Source of the DNA: CAZKAP01 sp964552195 | GTDB taxonomy: Bacteria; Bacteroidota; Bacteroidia; Flavobacteriales; Flavobacteriaceae | Assembly (NCBI GenBank): GCA_964552195.1 | Contig: CAZKFM010000007.1 | Coordinates: forward strand, 62,001 to 126,000 | Length of the DNA stretch: 64,000 nt | Direction: 5' to 3' | Shown: positions 1 through 6,904 of the stretch, one piece after another | How the letters are laid out: the number at the start of each line of letters is the position of its first letter | Position numbering within the stretch: the first letter of the stretch is position 1 | Position numbers and translations under genes: made by a program | The notes under the pieces: model-generated | Told to the model about the DNA's origin: nothing | Databases searched by the model: none | The model's input: the letters and a program-made list of their open reading frames with translations, nothing else

Positions 1-596
1 CCGCCAACCGGGAGAATTTGTACCCACATCCTGCAAGCGTAAGGGAAATAGCTCTCGTTTAATAACCAGAGATACTTATCCCCGGGGGTGTCCCCGCCTT
101 TTGTATATTCCACCATGAGTCCTTTGGTACCGTCGTCCAGATCGACCACAGAGCGTGTAACACCTTCCTCAAAAAGCTTGTAGGGACCCAGCAGCCAGAA
201 GGAGTCGTTATTGAATTTACGCAAGGCTTCGGAAGACAGTGACTCGCGTTCTTCCTTGTCTTCGACTTCCACTCCATTGACGAAGGCTGTGTTTCGGTCG
301 GGCTCGCTGAGGAACAACTCTACCTCATTGATGTCCCACTTAACGTTGACAATCCCGAGATCCCGGTCGTAGAGGTATGCGTTCGACCCGTTAAACGTCC
401 ATTTGAGGTAGCGGGTATTTTTCAGGGCGTTGTAGTTCATCGCTTCCAGCATCTTTTCTGCAAGCTGATCGGCCTCTGAGCTTTGCACTGAGTCCGGAAC
501 AGGCCTGTGGTTCATATAATAAAATACCCCACCACCTATACCAGCCAGTACGATGAGGATTAAAATAAATCTAAGGGCAATCCTGAGAACTTTCAT
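1..596 (-). CDS. Membrane-anchored hypothetical protein, 3' end outside window
   Basis: The minus-strand frame is open from an ATG at 596 to the window edge (at least 198 residues, no stop seen). Residues 1-25 (MKVLRIALRFILILIVLAG...) form one hydrophobic segment, so the protein is probably anchored in the inner membrane or exported. The rest is soluble and acidic, with no catalytic motif I can name; phrases such as LKWTFNGSNAYLYDRD suggest a beta-rich extracytoplasmic domain. The ATG overlaps the stop of the upstream AcpH-like gene in an ATGA junction, so the two are probably co-translated. Function unknown. Confidence 0.75.
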   Translation of the reverse strand, partial: MKVLRIALRFILILIVLAGIGGGVFYYMNHRPVPDSVQSSEADQLAEKMLEAMNYNALKNTRYLKWTFNGSNAYLYDRDLGIVNVKWDINEVELFLSEPDRNTAFVNGVEVEDKEERESLSSEALRKFNNDSFWLLGPYKLFEEGVTRSVVDLDDGTKGLMVEYTKGGDTPGDKYLWLLNESYFPYACRMWVQILPVG

Positions 597-1198
597 GACA
601 ATCCGTTTTGATGGAGAAATGTATAAACTTTTTTCAGGCTCTCCCGTATGAGTTCGGGAAAAAACTGGGTGAAGTCCGTTTCAAATTCAGTATAATACCG
701 TTCCAGATCCTGTACAGCTGTGTTCAGGGAAGACTTTTTTCCGGTTCGCGTCCATAATCCCTTCAGAGACCGATCCAGGCCGTCGAGATTTCCATATTGC
801 AACAGCCAGCCCTGTTCAATCATATAAGGCAGTATCTGCCGGGTACGGTCGGGTAGTTCCCCCTTGTAGGTGTGAATGATCGAATAGAACCGATCGACGA
901 ATTGTTCGAGGCTTTCGCGGGAATATTCGTTCCAGTGAACACTGAGGAAGTGATCGAAGAACATATCTACGGCGACCCGACTGTAATGCCCCTGAGTAGG
1001 GTGCAGCCTTCTTGTGCAGGAGCGCACCAGGGGGTGCTCATCCGTATAGCTGTCGATCCAACGGTGCAATCGAATCCCTTTCTGAACCGTTGGCGGATAG
1101 CTCCCGAAACGGTTACCCCTTATGTGGTCGGCAATGAAGTTGCCTACCAGAAGCTGGTCGTGATCGAATGAAAGGTACAGATGAGCCAGATAATTCAT
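593..1198 (-). CDS. Acyl carrier protein phosphodiesterase family (AcpH/DUF479)
   Basis: This is a protein of about 201 residues of the AcpH/DUF479 family, whose characterised E. coli member removes the 4'-phosphopantetheine arm from acyl carrier protein. Family hallmarks are visible: the N-terminal MNYLAHLYLS, then GNFIADHIRG, then LHRWIDSYTDEHP, with the His/Asp residues expected of an HD-like metal site. I start it at the Met of MNYLAHL (1198), the usual family start, although an ATG three codons earlier (1207) is possible. Its stop overlaps the ATG of the next gene. Whether it acts on the housekeeping ACP or the cluster ACP near 28 kb cannot be told. Confidence 0.85.
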   Translation of the reverse strand: MNYLAHLYLSFDHDQLLVGNFIADHIRGNRFGSYPPTVQKGIRLHRWIDSYTDEHPLVRSCTRRLHPTQGHYSRVAVDMFFDHFLSVHWNEYSRESLEQFVDRFYSIIHTYKGELPDRTRQILPYMIEQGWLLQYGNLDGLDRSLKGLWTRTGKKSSLNTAVQDLERYYTEFETDFTQFFPELIRESLKKVYTFLHQNGLS

Positions 1199-1272
1199 GA
1201 ATTCCAATCCAAGGACGAAAAGTACGAAAACCCCAATAGGATTATCTTTACCCCGTAAACCATAACGTACAA

Positions 1273-2670
1273 ATGACTTTAATCACATCCATATCGGGAA
1301 TTCGCGGAACTATCGGAGGCAAACCTGGCGAAAACCTGACCCCCCTCGACGCAGTTACTTTCGCCTCAGCTTACGGATCCTGGCTCAAATCGCGAACCCA
1401 AACGCCTGAGTTCACAAGGGTAGTGATCGGCAGGGATGCCCGTAAATCCGGCCCTATGATTTCCGAGCTCGTGATCAATACACTGATAGGCCTGGGCATA
1501 GACGTCGTCGATCTGGGACTGTCGACCACGCCCACAGTAGCCCTGGCTGTTCCTCTCGAAAAGGCTCAGGGAGGGATCATCATAACGGCCAGTCATAATC
1601 CAGGGGAGTGGAACGCACTGAAACTCCTGAACGAAAAAGGAGAATTCATCGATGGTCAGGATGGTTTGCAGGTTTTGGAACAGGCCGAAAAAAAACAATT
1701 TGAATTCTCAGAGGTAGGCCATCTCGGACAGCGCACCGATCGACCGGGGTACATGGAAGTTCACGTAGAAGAAGTGCTGAAATTGAATTTAATTGATCCG
1801 GAGCGCATACGGGAGAAAAGATTCAAAGTAGTCGTAGACGCCGTCAACTCCACAGGGGGCATCGCCGTTCCCCTCTTGCTGGATCGTCTGGGAGTGGAAG
1901 TTATTCCGATGTACTGCACGCCTAATGGCGATTTTCCGCACAATCCCGAGCCACTAAAAGAGCATTTGGGAGATATATGCAACAAGGTGGTTGAGGAAGA
2001 GGCTGATATGGGCATAGTGGTTGATCCCGATGTAGACCGATTGGTGTTTGTGGATGAAAAAGGAGAACTATTTGGGGAGGAATATACCCTGGTTGCCTGT
2101 GCGGACTATGTGCTCGGACATGTACCCGGCAATACGGTATCCAACCTTTCTTCCACACGTGCCCTAAGGGTGGTTACCGAAGGACACGGTGGGCAATACA
2201 GCCCTGCTGCGGTAGGTGAGGTGAATGTGGTTAAGGAGATGAAGCGCACAGCTGCGGTTATAGGTGGGGAAGGGAACGGCGGAGTAATTTATCCGGACAG
2301 CCACTACGGTCGTGATGCCCTGGTGGGTATTGCTCTGTTCCTTATGCTTGTGGTTGAACGGGAGGAAAGCCTTTCTTCCATTCGCGCTGCCTACCCGTCA
2401 TTTTTCATGAGCAAGAAGAAGATTCAACTGACCCCGGGCCTGGATACCGGTCAATTACTCGAAGCCATTTACGAAAAATACCGATCCGAATCCATAAGCC
2501 GTGTCGATGGTGTCAAGATCGATTTTGAAGAAGGGTGGGTGCATATGCGGAAGTCCAATACAGAACCCATTATTAGGGTATACACCGAGGCGGCAACTCA
2601 GGAAGAGGCCGATCAGCTTGCCGATCGGTTTTTATCTGAACTCGATGACCTGAGCACTCTCCGGGCCTGA
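1273..2670 (+). CDS. glmM: Phosphoglucosamine mutase
   Basis: The 465-residue alpha-D-phosphohexomutase interconverts glucosamine-6-phosphate and glucosamine-1-phosphate on the way to UDP-GlcNAc for peptidoglycan and lipid A. The phosphoserine loop is TASHNPG with Ser107. The Mg-binding loop is DPDVDR (Asp251, 253, 255), the sugar-binding loop is GGEGNGGV (around 334), and the C-terminal phosphate-binding loop is KSNTEPIIR. The length and the variant DPDVDR loop are usual for the Bacteroidota GlmM group; a phosphomannomutase or phosphoglucomutase activity cannot be excluded from sequence alone. It stands alone on the plus strand, divergent from the AcpH-like gene and convergent with the acyltransferase. 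Confidence 0.88.
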   Translation: MTLITSISGIRGTIGGKPGENLTPLDAVTFASAYGSWLKSRTQTPEFTRVVIGRDARKSGPMISELVINTLIGLGIDVVDLGLSTTPTVALAVPLEKAQGGIIITASHNPGEWNALKLLNEKGEFIDGQDGLQVLEQAEKKQFEFSEVGHLGQRTDRPGYMEVHVEEVLKLNLIDPERIREKRFKVVVDAVNSTGGIAVPLLLDRLGVEVIPMYCTPNGDFPHNPEPLKEHLGDICNKVVEEEADMGIVVDPDVDRLVFVDEKGELFGEEYTLVACADYVLGHVPGNTVSNLSSTRALRVVTEGHGGQYSPAAVGEVNVVKEMKRTAAVIGGEGNGGVIYPDSHYGRDALVGIALFLMLVVEREESLSSIRAAYPSFFMSKKKIQLTPGLDTGQLLEAIYEKYRSESISRVDGVKIDFEEGWVHMRKSNTEPIIRVYTEAATQEEADQLADRFLSELDDLSTLRA

Positions 2671-2677
2671 TCGTAAT

Positions 2678-3601
2678 TCAGGGCCGGACCTCTACTCCGG
2701 AATCGTAATTTATCGAATTCTCCGGGGTCTCCTTGCCCATGTGCTTCCATCTCTTATGTGTCCAGAAATACAATTCGGGTCGACACTTAACAGTCTCTTC
2801 AACGCGTCTCATGAACAAATCGGAAAGCTCAAAGTCCGTTAGTTTTCGAGGCTCCCGGGTAAGTAGAATAAGCTCTGCCTCGTAGTACCCCCTGGCGGGT
2901 TTATCCACTTTGAGATAAACCACGGGCATATCCCATTTCTTGGCCAGCTTCTCCGCTCCTATGTGGACAGGGACCCGAACTCCAAAGAACTCTCCCCAAT
3001 AGGCGGGACGGTGAAGCGTTGGGGACTGATCGCTCACGATGCCATAAATCGCTTTTGCTCCGGAATTCCGATTGTGCTTCATGATCTCCCGGGTATCGTG
3101 TATGCTCAACAGGGTAGTTCCTAATCTCGCCCGGCTTCTGCGGATCATGCGGTCGAAGTACACATTGCCGATGGGCTGATAGACGGCGTATCCCGTATGG
3201 TCGATTTGATTTCCAAGGCAGAGCATCCATTCCCAGCTGGCGTAGTGGGGGGCCAGCAGAAAGAATTGGTCGTGGGACTTTTCCAGATCTCTGAACACCT
3301 CCATATTCTTAACCGACACTCTGCGCTGCAATTCCTCTGGGGTAAGAGTAAGGCCTTTGATCACCTCCAAAAAAATATCTGCCAAGTGGCGGTAAAATTT
3401 ACGGGCGATCTGCCTTCGCTGGTCGTCGCTCATTTCAGGAAAGGCCAGTTCCAGGTTTTTCTGCACCACCTTTTTTCTATATCCGATAACGTAATAGAGT
3501 AAATAGTATAGTAAATTCGAAAGAGCGTACAGGGCAGGAAAGGGCAGGCTAGAGACCAGCCACAACCACGGGTACGCCAGATAGTAGACCAGTTTATCCA
3601 T
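2678..3601 (-). CDS. Lysophospholipid acyltransferase family (LpxL/HtrB-like lipid A acyltransferase)
   Basis: A protein of about 307 residues of the LpxL/HtrB family, which adds secondary acyl chains to lipid A at the inner face of the inner membrane. The catalytic H-x4-D/E box appears as HYASWE in LLAPHYASWEWM. An N-terminal hydrophobic stretch (WLWLVSSLPFPALYALSNLLYYLLYY, given here only as residues 10-35) anchors it. I prefer the ATG at 3601 (MDKLVYYLAYPW) over an in-frame TTG at 3625, because family members start just before this helix. It converges with glmM with only 7 bases between stops. Confidence 0.85.
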   Translation of the reverse strand: MDKLVYYLAYPWLWLVSSLPFPALYALSNLLYYLLYYVIGYRKKVVQKNLELAFPEMSDDQRRQIARKFYRHLADIFLEVIKGLTLTPEELQRRVSVKNMEVFRDLEKSHDQFFLLAPHYASWEWMLCLGNQIDHTGYAVYQPIGNVYFDRMIRRSRARLGTTLLSIHDTREIMKHNRNSGAKAIYGIVSDQSPTLHRPAYWGEFFGVRVPVHIGAEKLAKKWDMPVVYLKVDKPARGYYEAELILLTREPRKLTDFELSDLFMRRVEETVKCRPELYFWTHKRWKHMGKETPENSINYDSGVEVRP

Positions 3602-3680
3602 AGACAGGGCTGTAAAGATATTCAATTAATGATTTTCACTTCACGACTCTGTTTGGAGGGATTCCTTTCGAATTTGATTT

Positions 3681-4331
3681 ATGAACGTATCGTTTCCACC
3701 CGTAGTGCTCAGCATCATTGTCATTACTGCGATGATTTCATTCCTGGCCCGTGACGAAAACGAGCTGTTCCGTTCGCTCGAGTTCCATCTGGAAAAGGTC
3801 AAAAAGGGGCAAATCTATCGTCTTCTTAGTTCGGCTCTTATACACGTAAGCCTGGAGCACTTGCTCTTTAACATGATCACGCTTTACTTTTTCGCCGACG
3901 AAGTTATTCGTGTGCTCGGAGTTACCCGTTTCATTGTACTGTACGTAGCTAGTGCCTTTACTGGAGGGCTATTGTCTTTGATCTTTCATTTTAAGGAGGG
4001 TCAGTACCGAGCTGTAGGGGCAAGCGGAGCGGTAACTGGTGTATTGTATGCGGCCATACTCCTGAATCCATCTCTGAAGTTGATCATATTACCCGTACCC
4101 GTTCCCATACCCGCTTATATTTTTGGTATCGGCTATTTGCTGTATTCCCTTTATGGAATGCGCAGAAGGATGGATAACATCGGACACTCCGCCCATATCG
4201 GAGGTGCTATTGGCGGCTATGCCCTGACGCTCTTGTGGATGCCTTCCCTTCTGAAGACCAACCTGAATATGATCATCTTGTTGGCCATACCGGTCATCCT
4301 GCTGCTCTTTATCCCTAGAGGCCGCAGTTAG
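3681..4331 (+). CDS. Rhomboid family intramembrane serine protease
   Basis: The 216-residue membrane protein carries the rhomboid signature. HLLFNM lies in TM2, the nucleophile motif is GASGAVTG (Ser in GxSG, about residue 113), and the base is the His of GHSAHIGGAIGGY. Six hydrophobic segments are apparent. It should cleave single-pass membrane proteins in the inner membrane; the substrate is unknown. It is transcribed divergently from the acyltransferase gene and ends 32 bases before the convergent aspartyl protease gene. Confidence 0.9.
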   Translation: MNVSFPPVVLSIIVITAMISFLARDENELFRSLEFHLEKVKKGQIYRLLSSALIHVSLEHLLFNMITLYFFADEVIRVLGVTRFIVLYVASAFTGGLLSLIFHFKEGQYRAVGASGAVTGVLYAAILLNPSLKLIILPVPVPIPAYIFGIGYLLYSLYGMRRRMDNIGHSAHIGGAIGGYALTLLWMPSLLKTNLNMIILLAIPVILLLFIPRGRS

Positions 4332-4363
4332 GCGGCAATGTGATTACTGGTATTCCGAGTGTT

Positions 4364-5554
4364 TTACTCTTCACTGAGCCGTTTCTGCCGCAATATGAGG
4401 TCGAAGGCCTCTCCCTGGGACGGTTTGACTCGCAAGGTAAGTGTATCCCGCTGCTGGAATTTGTTACTGGTGCGAATGATATGGCATAGTTCATACGGCT
4501 CTCCGTCCAGCAGTAGGATACGGTCGCCAAAACTTAGCTTATTCTTGAGATCATCCGACCAGACATGGCCGACAATAAGACCGCTATCGTCAACAGAGAG
4601 CCCGATGTCCCGAACGGGTGGGTCGACCTCGGCTATGGGCGCATAAGGATCGAAGTACACCCTTTTTTTTCGGTAGTCCAATGTGAGGATCGTATAATGC
4701 AGAAGACCGGTACCTATGCGCGAATGCGTATCCGGGGTAGTGACTACCACCAGGTTGCTCAATTCCAGTCCGGGTACGCGGAGTCTGGGTAAAAGCAGCC
4801 GGTACTGCCGCAATTGCTCTCCTGCACCAAAAAGACCTATAGAAGACGCTCCCATGCTTTCTCCCTTGGGGACAAAGATTCTTTTTTGGCCGAGGACATC
4901 ATAGATTTGTCGGCTGAGATCGTACACATCATCCGATCCGGTATCAATGAGAAGCTGATCTCCGGTCTTTTCCTCCCCAGATAGCTCCACGACCATCCAC
5001 GGGCTCTTCTGCTCGCCCACTAGTGCTATGGGAGCAGAATGAGTTTTATTCAGATTCAGGCGTTTTCTCTTATCGGTAATGATTAGCTTTTGCTGACGGA
5101 CATCCAGCTGCGCGATGGAAGAACGGAGCAGATTGCTTCCAATAAATCCATCGATTTCGAAACAACCAAAAACCAGGTTGGAATCGTCCGTATTGACTAG
5201 GGCCCTGATCTTGCGGAATTCTGTATCTCCCAACGCAATTTCGGGCAGCAAAACGATGCCCATGGGCTTCTTCTTTCCGGTTACGTCTCCTACGGGAATC
5301 TCAACCAGGGTCTCTAATTCAAGGGTCTTGGCCAGGGCTTGGGATACGATGGTAGGAGCACCCGTATCCAGCAGAAATCGGTACTCCTCACCGCCGATGC
5401 GGACGGGGATGATAATTTTATCGTTAACCAGTTCGAAAGGAATCTCCTCAAAATAATTTCGTGGTTTGGGTCCGCTTTTGCTCAGGTTGGGATTCTGGGC
5501 AGACGAAAGCGATATCAACAGGCAGCACGCCAAAAACAAGAACGCTCTTCTCAT
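4364..5554 (-). CDS. Exported retropepsin-like aspartyl protease with C-terminal PDZ domain
   Basis: The 396-residue protein has a cleavable-type signal peptide (MRRAFLFLACCLLISLSSA). Two retropepsin-type repeats follow, each with an Asp motif: FLLDTGAPT (about residue 63) and LLIDTGSDD (about residue 204). The C-terminal ~90 residues (from about DIGLSVDDSGLIVGHV) look like a PDZ domain. A single chain with two DTG lobes can form a complete pepsin-like active site without dimerising. It acts in the periplasm or outside; the target is unknown. It lies downstream of the TlpA-like gene on the same strand but 82 bases away, with a small hairpin between them. Confidence 0.82.
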   Translation of the reverse strand: MRRAFLFLACCLLISLSSAQNPNLSKSGPKPRNYFEEIPFELVNDKIIIPVRIGGEEYRFLLDTGAPTIVSQALAKTLELETLVEIPVGDVTGKKKPMGIVLLPEIALGDTEFRKIRALVNTDDSNLVFGCFEIDGFIGSNLLRSSIAQLDVRQQKLIITDKRKRLNLNKTHSAPIALVGEQKSPWMVVELSGEEKTGDQLLIDTGSDDVYDLSRQIYDVLGQKRIFVPKGESMGASSIGLFGAGEQLRQYRLLLPRLRVPGLELSNLVVVTTPDTHSRIGTGLLHYTILTLDYRKKRVYFDPYAPIAEVDPPVRDIGLSVDDSGLIVGHVWSDDLKNKLSFGDRILLLDGEPYELCHIIRTSNKFQQRDTLTLRVKPSQGEAFDLILRQKRLSEE

Positions 5555-5605
5555 GGGTTCCTTTTAACTTCTGGAATCTATTTGGAAATATACAAAACCC
5601 GAGGA

Positions 5606-5623
5606 TGTGGTAGCATTACCACA
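5606..5623 (-). terminator. Short perfect hairpin between TlpA-like and aspartyl protease genes
   Basis: TGTGGTA, loop GCAT, TACCACA is a perfect 7-bp stem. On the minus strand it lies 14 bases after the TlpA-like stop; a weak T-rich stretch (GGGTTTTG) follows only after about 8 bases. It could be a weak terminator, an RNA stability element or an operator-like inverted repeat. Confidence 0.3.
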
Positions 5624-5636
5624 CCTAAGACTGGAT

Positions 5637-6764
5637 TTAATTCTCCAGTATCTCAGATACTTTTTCCTCCAATTCGGGGCCCCTCAGATTTCGGGCAACG
5701 ATTACGCCATTCTCATCCACGAGAAAGGATGCGGGTATGGCCTTGATGTTGTATTCCATGGCGATGGGGTCCTGAAACCTCATCAGATGAGAAACCTGGT
5801 CCCAAACCAGGCCATCCTCCCGGATTGCTGATTTCCATTTCTCGGCATCGGTATCCAGAGATACTCCCAAAACAGTAAATCCACGGTCCTTATACTTCTG
5901 GTAAACGCTGACCACGTTGGGGTTTTCGGCCCGACAGGGTACGCACCAGGCGGCCCAGAAATCCACCAAAACCAGCTTACCCCTGAGGTCGTCCAAAGAA
6001 ATGGTCTTTCCGTCGGGATTAGGCCCGGAGAATGGGGGAGCTACCGAACCCACATCCGTTTTCAGTCGTTCGTCCAAAATCTTCTTCATGTTCTGTGCCT
6101 GTTTAGACTCCCTGACTTCGATGGACAAGCCGTTGTAAAGCTCGAGAACTTCCCGGTTAGGTACCACCTTGGCCGCCAACATATCTCCCATGGTGTAAGC
6201 GCTGATGAGAGCGTCGGGATGCTTTCGCATAAAGTCTTTCTGAGCCTCGGCCTCCTCATTGAGGAGTTGCTGGTATTCTTCGCGAAGACTTCCCATAGTA
6301 ACCGAATCCCGTTTGCGAATGGCTTCGGCCCAATCACTGCTAATGGATTGCTTGGCCTTACCCATTTCGGTAACAACTTCCTTGTATATCGACAGGTAGT
6401 TGTTTTGCAGAGTCCCTTCTACGGTAGCCAACGGTATACTATCCTTGTTAATCCGTGCCTCTATTTTACCTGGCTCCATAAAAAGGGGAATGCGGCCCGG
6501 CATGCCCTGAACCTCGAGATAACCCAATCCAGGTTTTTCCCAGGCCGAGCCTTTGATTTCGAAACGATTCGATTTGATAACGGCATTGCTTTCGGTCTGT
6601 ACGTCTCCTACCGAATCCACATACTTCAGGGATACCAATGTACTATCCCCCACTTCTCCGACCACGGTTCCTTTAATCGTGAATGCATTGGGGTCGCTTC
6701 CACCACAGGAAATCAGTATAACTACGGGTAAAACTAAAAGTATCAATCGATGCAAATAGCGCAT
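5637..6764 (-). CDS. TlpA/ResA-like thioredoxin lipoprotein with DUF4369-type N-terminus
   Basis: This protein of about 375 residues begins with a lipoprotein signal ending in the lipobox LISC|GG. An N-terminal beta domain of DUF4369 type comes next (FTIKGTVVGEVGDSTLVSLKY), then a helical linker and a TlpA/ResA thioredoxin domain. The redox motif is WCVPC in VDFWAAWCVPCRAENP, followed by the cis-Pro region KAIPASFLVD. It is predicted to be a periplasmic thiol-disulfide oxidoreductase. I use the ATG at 6764 rather than the in-frame TTG at 6782, since it places the positive residues directly before the signal helix. Such proteins are highly paralogous in Bacteroidota, so the exact substrate is unknown. 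Confidence 0.85.
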   Translation of the reverse strand: MRYLHRLILLVLPVVILISCGGSDPNAFTIKGTVVGEVGDSTLVSLKYVDSVGDVQTESNAVIKSNRFEIKGSAWEKPGLGYLEVQGMPGRIPLFMEPGKIEARINKDSIPLATVEGTLQNNYLSIYKEVVTEMGKAKQSISSDWAEAIRKRDSVTMGSLREEYQQLLNEEAEAQKDFMRKHPDALISAYTMGDMLAAKVVPNREVLELYNGLSIEVRESKQAQNMKKILDERLKTDVGSVAPPFSGPNPDGKTISLDDLRGKLVLVDFWAAWCVPCRAENPNVVSVYQKYKDRGFTVLGVSLDTDAEKWKSAIREDGLVWDQVSHLMRFQDPIAMEYNIKAIPASFLVDENGVIVARNLRGPELEEKVSEILEN

Positions 6765-6904
6765 AAAACAGTTTTTAATCAAGGTTTATATTACAAACGT
6801 CCGTCCTGGAATTACATTATGACGTAACGAAGTACAAATATAGCCTTTGTTCCGACCCGGTGCACCTATCTTTAAATCCCCTACTTTACCCTAATTTTGA
6901 TGGA

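Noticed and set aside
6860..6904. GTG start at 6860 for the FAD/Fe-S gene
   Set aside because: It would add 15 residues without family similarity; the ATG at 6905 gives a normal N-terminus.
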